NCBI GenBank assembly: GCA_021780285.1
Contig: JAJXZA010000297.1
Coordinates: 1 to 7,440, forward strand
Reading direction: 5' to 3'
Length of the DNA stretch: 7,440 nucleotides
Source of the DNA: Planctomycetota bacterium
GTDB lineage: Bacteria > Planctomycetota > Phycisphaerae > WQYP01
Shown here in pieces: positions 1 to 6,895 of this stretch. Positions within the stretch are counted from its first letter, which is position 1; each line of letters opens with the position of its first letter. Below the pieces are notes generated by a model. That model searched no databases. It had not been told where the DNA came from and worked only from the letters and a program-made list of their open reading frames with translations. The translations under genes were made by a program, and so were the position numbers.

Positions 1-623
1 TTAATACCGATGTAACCGGCCTTAAAGATACCGGCGGGGTTATCTCGTGGACGCAAACCGACCGCTCGCTGCCCATGCCGTTATGGCCATTGCACAGCGA
101 CTTCTGGCAGTTTCCGCCGGCGGGCATCAGCAACTTGCCTCTGTACAATCCTGATTATACCAACAAGGCGGTGGCATTGGCTCTGCATTGTTCGCACTTT
201 TACCCATCACTTGATGAGCAGACGCTGGCCGTCATGGGGCTTAAGCCGGGGGATTACACGCTGAAAATAGACGGCCAGACGATCGGCACATTTGACGCGG
301 CAGCATTGGCGGCGGGCATTAATCTGGCCAAGTACAACACGCCGATGGTGCAGCAGGCCAACGGTGCATTTGCGCTGGTGTGGCAGCAGGTACAGCTTGA
401 GTTTGCATTCTGGCGGCAATGCATTTTGCCCGAATCTGATTATCCGCGTAATTACGAAAAATGGCACAATATGACTAAGCAAATGCCCGCGTCGGCGATG
501 GCATTGGACAATTCATTGATTCAGCAGGCGTCGTATGCCGCGGGCAATGCATTTTTGGCTCATGCCCGTATGGCTTCGCAGCCGCTGCCATGCCATTATG
601 AACTGGCGCCTGTTAACAATTAG
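1..623 (+). CDS. SGNH/GDSL-family hydrolase, C-terminal part (partial, cut by window start)
   Basis: The reading frame is open from the first base (first full codon at 3) to the TAA at 621-623, so this is the 3' end of a longer gene and not a 182-residue protein starting at the ATG at 75. The visible 206 residues match the last 206 residues of the next gene without any gap, at about 81% identity by hand count (39 differences). This part is the domain that follows the SGNH catalytic domain in that protein; the catalytic serine and histidine blocks would lie upstream of the window. Three cysteines (in LHCSHFY, RQCIL, LPCHYEL) are shared by both copies. By analogy with its neighbour it is probably an exported esterase acting on acylated polysaccharide, but nothing catalytic is visible here. 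The shared domain itself has no function I can name. Family assignment is by paralogy. Confidence 0.85.
   Translation, partial: NTDVTGLKDTGGVISWTQTDRSLPMPLWPLHSDFWQFPPAGISNLPLYNPDYTNKAVALALHCSHFYPSLDEQTLAVMGLKPGDYTLKIDGQTIGTFDAAALAAGINLAKYNTPMVQQANGAFALVWQQVQLEFAFWRQCILPESDYPRNYEKWHNMTKQMPASAMALDNSLIQQASYAAGNAFLAHARMASQPLPCHYELAPVNN
1..623 (+). repeat. Direct repeat copy A (tandem gene duplication)
   Basis: These bases correspond position for position to 1663-2285 (constant offset 1662 bp, no net indel). Similarity ends at the stop codon: the sequence after 623 does not resemble that after 2285. The repeat continues left of the window. Confidence 0.85.
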
Positions 624-735
624 GCTTATGGTGCGGCCCATGAAGCGGCCCCAATGATTTTTCGTGCAAGCATTGTTTGGGTTGGACGTTATAGAGTGTG
701 GGCGACCCGATGCGCATTGACGTGCATCATCGCAG

Positions 736-763
736 GCTTGATGCTGCACCCAGTGCATCAAGC
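736..763 (+). other. Hairpin in the SGNH intergenic gap
   Basis: The arms GCTTGATGC (736-744) and GCATCAAGC (755-763) form a perfect 9-bp stem with a 10-nt loop. No T-run follows, so it is not a canonical intrinsic terminator. It could be a Rho-dependent or mRNA-stability element, or a leader structure of the downstream gene 50 bp away. Apart from this hairpin I see no gene in 624-809. Confidence 0.4.
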
Positions 764-800
764 ATGCTGCGGCGTTGTGGTGATGGCCAGTTTTAGTTAA

Positions 801-805
801 AGGAG
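801..805 (+). promoter_or_regulatory. Ribosome binding site of the complete SGNH gene
   Basis: AGGAG lies 7 nt before ATG 813 and only 4 nt before the adjacent in-frame GTG 810. This spacing favours the ATG as start. Confidence 0.75.
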
Positions 806-812
806 CCTTGTG

Positions 813-2285
813 ATGAATATGCGATTGTTGTCTGGTGTAATCGCCGGAGCGGCGATGGCCGGTTTGCTGGCGCTTGCCGGCTGCCAGAGCATGAGTAGTT
901 CGGCCGGTTCCAGTGCGGCATCGGGCAAGGGTATGTGCCATAGCATGGCCATGTGTCACCCTGCTCCCAAAAGCTTTTTCCTGCATGCGGGCGACCGTGT
1001 ATGTTTTTATGGCGACAGCATTACCGAGCAGCGACTGTATACGACGTTTACTGAAGCCTACATTACAACGCGATATCCCAACCTGAAGGTCAAATTTGTG
1101 GATGCCGGCGTGGGCGGAGACCGTGTTACCGGCGGCTGGGCCGGGCCGATAGACCTGCGCCTCAAGCGCGATGTATTTCCGTTTAAGCCTACGGTTGTCA
1201 CCATTATGCTGGGCATGAACGATGCGAGCTACAGACCCTACAATCAAGCCATTTTTAATACCTACGCCACGGGTTACGAGCATATTATTCAGTCGCTGCA
1301 GGCTCACCTTCCTGGCGTGCGGATTGTGCTTATTCAGCCATCGGCTTTTGATGATGTAACACAAAACCCGGGTTTCCCCGGAGGCTACAATGGTGTGCTG
1401 GAACGTTACTCTGCGTTTGTGCGCAAGCTGGCAGCGAAATACCACCTGCGATGCGTTGATTTTAACGCACCGCTGGTGCAGACCATGAAGGCCGCCAAAA
1501 AGGTAAACCCGGCATTGGCTGGAAGAATTATTCCGGGTCGTGTGCATCCAGCGGCGGCGGGGCAGTTGGTAATGGCTCAGGAGTTATTGCAGGGTTTGGG
1601 CGCTGGGCCAATTGTTTCGGCGGTTGGAATAGAAGCTGACGACAACAGTATTACCCGCATGGTTAATACCGATGTCACCAACCTTACAAACGCCAACGGC
1701 GTCATCTCCTGGACGCAAACCGACCGTTCGCTGCCCATGCCGCTGTGGCCGCTGCACTGCAAATTCTGGCAGTTTCCGCCGACCGGCATTGGAGCATTGC
1801 CTCTGTACAACCCGGCATTTACCAATAAGGCGGTGGCATTAACGCTGCACTGCTCCCATTTTTATTCATCGCTTGATGAGCAGACGCTGGCCGTCATGGG
1901 CCTCAAGCCGGGGAATTACATGCTGAAGATAGATGGTCAGGCCATCGGTACGTTTGATGCGGCGACCTTGGCCGCGGGCGTCAATCTGGCCCAATACAAT
2001 ACGCCGATGTTGCAGCAGGCCAATGGCGCCTTTGCTTTGATCTGGCAGCAGGTGCAGCTTGAGTTCGCCTTCTGGCGGCAGTGCATTTTGCCCACGAGCA
2101 ACTATCCAAACAACCATGCCCATTGGCTGCAGGAACAGTCGCAAATGCCTGCGTCGGCGCTATCGCTGGACAATTCGCTGATTCAGCAGGCGTCGTATGC
2201 CGCGGGCAACGCATTTTTGGCCCATGCCCGCATGGCATCGCAGCCGTTGCCGTGCCACTATGAACTTGTGCCGACAGGCAAATAG
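813..2285 (+). CDS. SGNH/GDSL hydrolase lipoprotein with conserved C-terminal domain; catalytic Asp replaced by Gly
   Basis: The 490-residue protein is an exported lipoprotein of the SGNH hydrolase superfamily, which removes acyl groups and in this context probably works on acetylated polysaccharide. The N-terminus is a signal peptide ending in a lipobox (LAGC, Cys24); Gln at +2 fits outer-membrane sorting. Block I is GDSIT with nucleophile Ser69, block II is AGVGGD (about residues 98-103), and block III is GMND with Asn136. Block V reads GRVHP with His245, where the family normally has D-x-V-H-P, so the catalytic aspartate is Gly242 (codon GGT, 1536-1538). Activity may be reduced or lost. 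Residues 42-49 form a C-H-S-M-A-M-C-H cluster. Residues from about 264 to the end are a second domain shared with the upstream paralogue. Start ATG 813 is chosen for the AGGAG spacing; GTG 810 is the alternative. Fold assignment is firm; the substrate is inferred from neighbouring genes. Confidence 0.9.
   Translation: MNMRLLSGVIAGAAMAGLLALAGCQSMSSSAGSSAASGKGMCHSMAMCHPAPKSFFLHAGDRVCFYGDSITEQRLYTTFTEAYITTRYPNLKVKFVDAGVGGDRVTGGWAGPIDLRLKRDVFPFKPTVVTIMLGMNDASYRPYNQAIFNTYATGYEHIIQSLQAHLPGVRIVLIQPSAFDDVTQNPGFPGGYNGVLERYSAFVRKLAAKYHLRCVDFNAPLVQTMKAAKKVNPALAGRIIPGRVHPAAAGQLVMAQELLQGLGAGPIVSAVGIEADDNSITRMVNTDVTNLTNANGVISWTQTDRSLPMPLWPLHCKFWQFPPTGIGALPLYNPAFTNKAVALTLHCSHFYSSLDEQTLAVMGLKPGNYMLKIDGQAIGTFDAATLAAGVNLAQYNTPMLQQANGAFALIWQQVQLEFAFWRQCILPTSNYPNNHAHWLQEQSQMPASALSLDNSLIQQASYAAGNAFLAHARMASQPLPCHYELVPTGK
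1663..2285 (+). repeat. Direct repeat copy B (tandem gene duplication)
   Basis: This is the 3' 623 bases of the complete SGNH gene, matching bases 1-623 with no gaps. The most diverged block is about 2092-2147; the most conserved is 2166-2267, where the 34 residues are identical in both copies. Confidence 0.85.
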
Positions 2286-2329
2286 TGTCTGCACATGGCA
2301 ATTGAGGTATATCGTCGAAGGAAATCCGG

Positions 2330-2368
2330 ATGAGGAGCTTTCCAAAGGATTGTTTTATCTTGCGATAA
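2330..2368 (+). other. Possible 12-codon leader ORF
   Basis: AAGGA (2318-2322) lies 7 nt before ATG 2330, which opens a short frame encoding MRSFPKDCFILR with stop TAA at 2366-2368. The stop falls on the left arm of an inverted repeat (2357-2366). The arrangement could be a translated leader for the esterase gene downstream, but a 12-codon frame can occur by chance and its composition suggests no specific attenuator. Confidence 0.2.
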
Positions 2369-2428
2369 TCAGGTTGGTGTATGAGTAATGTCTAGCTATT
2401 AAGCGCATCTAAGATCGCAAGATTCGCT
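2357..2428 (+). promoter_or_regulatory. Mutually exclusive inverted repeats in the leader of the esterase gene
   Basis: ATCTTGCGAT (2357-2366) is perfectly complementary to ATCGCAAGAT (2414-2423), with a 47-nt loop. The right arm also overlaps a second hairpin, 2402-2410 with 2420-2428 (AGCGcATCT / AGATtCGCT, one mismatch). The two cannot form together. This is a possible leader RNA switch or a protein-binding site. No T-run follows, so it is not a canonical terminator. The rest of 2286-2474 shows no gene I would defend. Confidence 0.3.
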
Positions 2429-2463
2429 GCGTATGTGGCGTTCAGAATTTGCGAGTTCTCATC

Positions 2464-2468
2464 AGGAG
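2464..2468 (+). promoter_or_regulatory. Ribosome binding site deciding the GTG start of the esterase
   Basis: AGGAG sits 6 nt upstream of GTG 2475. Starting there places a clean signal peptide at the very N-terminus. The upstream in-frame ATG at 2433 would add 14 unlikely residues before it and shows no comparable ribosome site. Confidence 0.75.
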
Positions 2469-2474
2469 TGTATT

Positions 2475-3608
2475 GTGAGTCAATATGCAAAACGTATTTC
2501 CGGCACATTGTTGGCTCTGGTATTTCTGGCGATGGCCGGAGGTGTTGCTTTAGCGCAGAATAATTCATCTACCGGCGTTTTATCAGGCCCGGTTCATGTC
2601 TTTATTCTCGGTGGCCAGTCCAACATGATCGGCTTGGGCCACATACGACCACCCAGCAACCCGAAAACGCTTGAGTATGCGGTGCAGAAAAAGCATTTGT
2701 ATCCCTTTTTGACCGATAAATCTGGTGCGTGGGCTGTATTTCCCACTATTCGTTTTGTTCAAGTGATTTCCGGGCGCGGCGCGGGCCTGTCTAAAGCTCA
2801 TTGGGATGCGTACTGGCATACGCACTCTTTAACTGATCGTATGCCGAAGAATATGATGAACACCTTATACAACCAGTGGATGACCGTGAAGGGTCACCGT
2901 TTCATTGGCCCTGAGTTTGGCATTGCGCACGAGCTTGCGAAGGTGGTTCGCGGGCCGATTCTCCTGCTGAAGAGTTGCAATGGTAATCGGAGTATAGGCT
3001 GGGATTTGCTGCCTCCTGGGAGCCAAAATGAGTTTTACACCGACAAGCAAGGCCGGGTATGGGAGTATGCCGCATACGGCCAATCGCCAAATAGGTGGAT
3101 AAAAGGCGCCACACCAAAGCCTATCGGTTGGTATGCCGGCAAAGAATATGATATGGATGTGACGTTCGCTAAGTATGTTCTGGCAAATCTTGAGAATTAC
3201 TACCCAGGCGCTAAAAGCTACAGAATAGCTGGCTTTTTCTTCTGGCAGGGCGACAAAGATCGCTATGATCCGGGTTATGCCGCTCATTACGAAAAAAACC
3301 TGGAGGCTTATATTGAGGCCGTTCGCAAAGATTTCGGCGTGCCGAAATCGCCCTTTGTTTTGGCCACATTGGGCCAGGATGTAAAAGGGCGAACCAGAGG
3401 AAACGATGGGTTGATTCTAAAGGCGCAGCTCGCGATTGCGAATGCTCTGAAGCACCCGGAGTTTACTGGCAATGTGGCTACGGTCTATACGCATCCGCTA
3501 TCTTTGGGCGGCGCATCCAATGGTCACTATAACGGCAATGCGCAAACCTACATGAATGTTGGGCTTGCAATGGGTAAGGCGATGGACAAGCTCTTGGAGC
3601 ATAAATAA
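2475..3608 (+). CDS. Secreted carbohydrate esterase, sialate O-acetylesterase-like (SGNH fold)
   Basis: The 377-residue protein starts at GTG 2475. Residues 1-27 form a Sec signal peptide (basic MSQYAKR, hydrophobic core, cleavage after ALA-27), so it is exported. The mature domain opens with GGQSNM, the family's nucleophile block, giving Ser49. A WQGDKD block at about 257-262 corresponds to the conserved WQGE/D motif, and NGHYNGNA near the C-terminus supplies the probable catalytic His351. The stretch KSCNGNRSIGWDLLPPGS is typical of a subgroup I recall as widespread in Planctomycetes and related phyla. Known members of the wider family remove O-acetyl groups from sialic acids or from xylan. 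Beside a GH43 enzyme, an acetyl-xylan or other hemicellulose esterase role is more likely than sialate. It lies 189 bp after the SGNH lipoprotein gene on the same strand and is followed by a terminator. No triad residue appears to be missing. Confidence 0.87.
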   Translation: MSQYAKRISGTLLALVFLAMAGGVALAQNNSSTGVLSGPVHVFILGGQSNMIGLGHIRPPSNPKTLEYAVQKKHLYPFLTDKSGAWAVFPTIRFVQVISGRGAGLSKAHWDAYWHTHSLTDRMPKNMMNTLYNQWMTVKGHRFIGPEFGIAHELAKVVRGPILLLKSCNGNRSIGWDLLPPGSQNEFYTDKQGRVWEYAAYGQSPNRWIKGATPKPIGWYAGKEYDMDVTFAKYVLANLENYYPGAKSYRIAGFFFWQGDKDRYDPGYAAHYEKNLEAYIEAVRKDFGVPKSPFVLATLGQDVKGRTRGNDGLILKAQLAIANALKHPEFTGNVATVYTHPLSLGGASNGHYNGNAQTYMNVGLAMGKAMDKLLEHK

Positions 3609-3640
3609 GTCGCTTTACCACCCGGTAGGCAGATAAACCC

Positions 3641-3677
3641 ATGGCCCAGCTTCATCGATCTGGGCCATTTTTATTTT
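3641..3677 (+). terminator. Intrinsic terminator after the esterase gene
   Basis: ATGGCCCAG (3641-3649) and CTGGGCCAT (3660-3668) form a perfect, GC-rich 9-bp stem with a 10-nt loop. It runs into TTTTTATTTT (3668-3677) and lies 33 bp past the stop codon. It should end transcription from the SGNH/esterase genes and so separate them from the GH43 gene. Confidence 0.85.
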
Positions 3678-3809
3678 CTCTTGCGCATATGGCCCGGCGC
3701 TGACGCTGTCGTGAGAACGGATGGCCGCAACAGTCAGCCGTTTCAATGGTGCGGCCCTAAGCTTGTGCGCATAGGTTATTGCGGTATCGTAATTCGTAAA
3801 CGTCAAGAT

Positions 3810-3827
3810 GTCTGGGGTATGCCAGAC
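3810..3827 (+). promoter_or_regulatory. Short hairpin in the GH43 leader
   Basis: GTCTGG (3810-3815) pairs perfectly with CCAGAC (3822-3827) around a 6-nt loop, 17 nt before the ribosome site. It may be an operator or an mRNA leader hairpin. A weaker pair, GGCCGC 3723-3728 with GCGGCC 3751-3756, lies upstream. No convincing -35/-10 pair was found between the terminator and the gene. Confidence 0.3.
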
Positions 3828-3844
3828 TGCCGGGGGATGTTTGC

Positions 3845-3851
3845 AAAAGGA
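3845..3851 (+). promoter_or_regulatory. Ribosome binding site of the GH43 gene
   Basis: AAAAGGA lies 8 nt before ATG 3860. The in-frame GTG 3854 and TTG 3857 are too close to it, so ATG 3860 is preferred. Confidence 0.65.
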
Positions 3852-3859
3852 CAGTGTTG

Positions 3860-5431
3860 ATGCCGGTGATTCAAAATCCTGTTTTACGCGGGTTCAATCC
3901 TGACCCATCATTTCTGCGGGTGGGTGAAGATTATTACCTTGCCACAAGCACGTTTGAATGGTTCCCGGCAGGGCCTATATATCATTCTCGCGATCTGGCG
4001 CATTGGCGGCTGCTGGGCCATGCGCTCACTCGGCCATCACAATTACCACTGCAGGGCGTGTGCGATTCTGCCGGCGTGTGGGCGCCTTCGCTGAGCTTTC
4101 ATGATGGTTTGTTTTACCTGGTCTACAGCATTGTTCGCACCCGCGTCGGGGTGTATAAAGATGTGCACAATTACCTTGTCACCGCGCCCAAAATAAGCGG
4201 GCCATGGTCAGACCCCATCCATCTTAATTCCAGCGGGTTTGACCCCGCGCTGTATCATGATGACGATGGCCGATCGTGGCTGGTTAACATGCAATGGGAT
4301 TTTCGCAAAGACCGCCCGCGATTCTCGGGCATTGTGCTGCAGGAATATTCTATTGGCGATCGCAGGCTCAGTGGTCCCATCCGCAATATCCTCAAAAAGC
4401 CGCAGCTTATTGAGGGGCCTAATCTATATAAGCGCGATGGCTGGTATTACCTGATGCTGGCCGAGGGAGGCACCGGGTGGAATCATGGTATTTCGATGGC
4501 TCGTTCGCGCTGCATCACCGGCCCGTACGAACTCGACCCGCAGCCTTTGGTGTTGACCTCGCGCAAGAACCCTGCCTTGGCGCTGCAGAAGGCCGGTCAT
4601 GGTGAACTTGTGCAAACCCCCGCTGGCGAATGGTACCTGGCGCATTTGTGCAGCCGGCCGGTTTATCCCGAGCGGCGCTGCACGCTGGGCCGTGAAACCG
4701 CCATTCAACAATGCGTATGGAGCGATGATGGCTGGCTGCGGCTGGCGGCCGGCGGAACCGATCCGCAGGTGCAGGTACCGGCGCCGGCGGGCGTGAAGCC
4801 GCACCCTTGGCCGGCAGAACCGCTTCGCGATGATTTTGACACGCTCGCGCTTGATCAGCACTTTTCCACCCTGCGCGTGCCGGTGAACGAGTCGTGGCTT
4901 TCGCTTTCGCAGCGGCCGGGGTGGCTGCGGCTGTTGGGGCGCGAGTCGCTCCAGTCGCTCTTTGAGCAAAGCCTTGTTGCGCGGCGGGCGCAGGCTTTTA
5001 ACATCACGGCCGAAACCTGCCTGGAGTTTGAGCCGGAATGCTTCACCCAAATGGCCGGGCTTATCTGCTGGTACGACACGCAAACGCACTTTTATCTGCG
5101 CGTTAGCTTTGACGAACAGCTTGGAAAAAACATCGCCATCATCGGCTGCGACAACGGCGTACCGATTGAGCCGTCGCCGCCGCAGGCCATCGGCGATTGG
5201 CACCGCATATTTATGCGTGCCGAGATCGCCGACGATCAACTGCGCTTCGCGGCGTCGCCCGATGGCAAAAACTGGCGATATATCGGGCCGATGCTTGATG
5301 CGAGCAAGCTTTCCGACGACTACGGCACCGGCTTGCACTTCACCGGCTCTTTTGTGGGGCTGTGTTGCCAGGACCTTGGCGGCACGCGCAAGGCCGCGGA
5401 TTTTGATTATTTTGAACTGCGGCAGAGGTAA
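3860..5431 (+). CDS. GH43 beta-xylosidase / alpha-L-arabinofuranosidase (XynB-like)
   Basis: The 523-residue protein has the usual length of the GH43 xylosidase group that carries a C-terminal beta-sandwich. The N-terminal half is a five-bladed propeller with the three expected acidic residues: Asp15 in NPDPS (general base), Asp128 in GFDPALY (pKa modulator) and Glu185 in IEGPNLY (general acid). His247 (AGHGEL) and Arg278 (LGRET) match conserved substrate-binding positions of this group. From about residue 320, after a Pro-rich linker, comes the beta-sandwich domain (PLRDDFD to the end). There is no signal peptide, so the enzyme should be cytoplasmic and cleave imported xylo-oligosaccharides or arabinosyl side groups from the non-reducing end. 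The exact specificity cannot be told from sequence. It has its own leader after a terminator, so it is probably transcribed separately from the esterases, and it converges with the minus-strand hydrolase gene. Confidence 0.92.
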   Translation: MPVIQNPVLRGFNPDPSFLRVGEDYYLATSTFEWFPAGPIYHSRDLAHWRLLGHALTRPSQLPLQGVCDSAGVWAPSLSFHDGLFYLVYSIVRTRVGVYKDVHNYLVTAPKISGPWSDPIHLNSSGFDPALYHDDDGRSWLVNMQWDFRKDRPRFSGIVLQEYSIGDRRLSGPIRNILKKPQLIEGPNLYKRDGWYYLMLAEGGTGWNHGISMARSRCITGPYELDPQPLVLTSRKNPALALQKAGHGELVQTPAGEWYLAHLCSRPVYPERRCTLGRETAIQQCVWSDDGWLRLAAGGTDPQVQVPAPAGVKPHPWPAEPLRDDFDTLALDQHFSTLRVPVNESWLSLSQRPGWLRLLGRESLQSLFEQSLVARRAQAFNITAETCLEFEPECFTQMAGLICWYDTQTHFYLRVSFDEQLGKNIAIIGCDNGVPIEPSPPQAIGDWHRIFMRAEIADDQLRFAASPDGKNWRYIGPMLDASKLSDDYGTGLHFTGSFVGLCCQDLGGTRKAADFDYFELRQR

Positions 5432-5551
5432 GGCTCTGGTCATTTGTCGCAAGTGACACACGGTTTGGTAGCTCGGCCAGAGGCAGTTTCCCTTTGCGGA
5501 ATAATTTGCTCTTGCTTGGTTGCTGCTTTTGTGGCGGCATTTGCAGTTGTG

Positions 5552-6850
5552 CTACGCCTTTCGGCCCGCGGCGCGAGTTGCCGTGGCAATGTACGACTGC
5601 AGAAAGTGCGAGTTCGGCTGATAGCGGCCATTACGCCGCACCACAGTGCAACTTGCATACAGCGGCGTAAGAACGTCTATTGGTCTAACCATTGGATACT
5701 GCGCGTAGCTGAAGTATGCCGACATGATGAGCTTGTTGAGGCGCATCGCCTCGTAAGATTCCGGTATGAAATTGTGATCCAGCGGCGCTGTGTTCACAAA
5801 GTCGTTCCACTGTTCAAGCTGCACTGGCCTGGCCTTGCAGGCCTTTACATAGGCCGCATTGGTTTGCTGGTGCGGCAGCTTCCATCGGGCGGAAAACCGC
5901 CTGTTAAGCGGCTCGTTAATCCATGTGTGAAGCACGGAGTTTTGGCCCCATTCGGTGGCAAGCATTGCTTTGTGGGTTTGGCGACGGGCAAAGGCCAGCG
6001 CGGCTTGCATGTAGGACGCCGAGGTTACGTAAGGGTGTAAATCCACTGCCGAAATCAACTCGTTGGCATTGGCCCAGGCAAACATCTCATGCGTGCGAGT
6101 TGCAGCCCAACGAACCCATGGCTTTACGGACTGCGGATTTTTCTCATAACGGACGACTTCTTCCAGCGTGTTAAACGCCGGTGACGCAATTGGTAAAGCG
6201 GGCTTAACGCGATGCACCTCGCGGGCGACCGCATTGTACCAGGCAAACACCGGCTTGCTGTCGAGAGTTTTACCCTGCCAGTCTATCGGGTAATGATAGG
6301 TAATCGGTTCGTTATCGAGAGTTAAATAGTACAGGTGGTCGCCCATGAGTTCGACAAGCTCACGGGTGATTTTAAGCCATGATTTTCCGCGGGCTGAGTC
6401 GGGCGCCGGCAGGGGCCGCGGCTTGGCCGGCTTCCAGGGTCCCCAGCCAATGGTGAGAGCGACCTTAATGCCCGCCTTATGCAGGGCATGCACCATCGTA
6501 AAGTTCCAGGGCATCGGGCCGTGGCCGGCAATGGCTTTGCGGGCGTTTGCGATCTCTCGGGGCAAGTCGTAAATCGAAAAAATAAATCGTGTCGCACGGG
6601 CATTAATGGCATGGGCTTGTTGCGCGTTCATGACGCCAAAGCAGCCAAAGAGCATTGGCGGTTGCGGGCTGACCACGGCGCGTGCAGCGTCGCCCAGCCC
6701 CATCAGGGCGATGCCGCCGGCGGCTGCGGCTTGCAGCATTGCCCGTCGCGACATGGCGACGGAAAAAGACGGTTCTATTTTCAAGCGGTTTGATTGTGCG
6801 GTAGGCATGTTGCCCTGTGTCACTGGTTGAATGGTCGAATTCACTTTCAT
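5552..6850 (-). CDS. Clan GH-A-like glycoside hydrolase with Tat-type signal peptide
   Basis: Reading leftwards, this encodes about 432 residues. The start is uncertain. ATG 6850 has GGAG (6854-6857) 3 nt away; GTG 6889 would add 13 residues with a poor ribosome site; a start at M-S-R-R has no site. Numbered from ATG 6850, an N-region of about 32 residues leads to SRRAMLQ (about 34-40), a twin-arginine motif. A hydrophobic Ala/Gly stretch follows, with a likely cleavage after ARA (about residue 58). The mature region looks like a TIM barrel: YLTLDNEP carries the Asn-Glu expected of the GH-A acid/base (Glu about 181), AVDLHPY is a typical late strand, and ATEWGQ carries the probable nucleophile (Glu about 300). 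I cannot assign a GH family (GH5, GH39 and GH51-like are all conceivable). Exported, it would act on polysaccharide outside the cytoplasm. It is convergent with the GH43 gene, 120 bp away, and no clear terminator lies between them. Confidence 0.8.
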   Translation of the reverse strand: MKVNSTIQPVTQGNMPTAQSNRLKIEPSFSVAMSRRAMLQAAAAGGIALMGLGDAARAVVSPQPPMLFGCFGVMNAQQAHAINARATRFIFSIYDLPREIANARKAIAGHGPMPWNFTMVHALHKAGIKVALTIGWGPWKPAKPRPLPAPDSARGKSWLKITRELVELMGDHLYYLTLDNEPITYHYPIDWQGKTLDSKPVFAWYNAVAREVHRVKPALPIASPAFNTLEEVVRYEKNPQSVKPWVRWAATRTHEMFAWANANELISAVDLHPYVTSASYMQAALAFARRQTHKAMLATEWGQNSVLHTWINEPLNRRFSARWKLPHQQTNAAYVKACKARPVQLEQWNDFVNTAPLDHNFIPESYEAMRLNKLIMSAYFSYAQYPMVRPIDVLTPLYASCTVVRRNGRYQPNSHFLQSYIATATRAAGRKA

Positions 6851-6895
6851 GGTCTCCATTTTGTCGGCAGCGGGCCTGGTGTCGCTCACACCAAG

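Noticed and set aside
513..1547. 344-codon open frame on the minus strand
   Set aside because: It lies antisense to the SGNH lipoprotein gene, spans the intergenic gap, and its His/Arg/Gln-rich product has no domain pattern. The plus-strand frame has clear family motifs and paralogue conservation.
2433..2474. Upstream ATG start for the esterase at 2433
   Set aside because: It would put 14 residues in front of a well-formed signal peptide and ignores the AGGAG directly before GTG 2475.
3615..3806. 63-codon minus-strand frame in the esterase-GH43 gap
   Set aside because: It starts with TTG, has no ribosome site, and runs through the intrinsic terminator hairpin.
5439..5457. Hairpin in the convergent gap between GH43 and the minus-strand hydrolase
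   Set aside because: It is a 7-bp stem with one wobble pair and a 5-nt loop but no T-run on either side, so it is too weak to call a terminator.
4424..5461. 345-codon open frame on the minus strand
   Set aside because: It is the antisense shadow of the GH43 gene. The product is Arg/Lys-rich and low-complexity, while the plus strand carries all GH43 catalytic residues.
5444..6040. 198-codon plus-strand frame over the end of the minus-strand hydrolase
   Set aside because: It overlaps the coding region of a protein with signal peptide and GH-A motifs, and its own product is unrecognisable and lacks a ribosome site.
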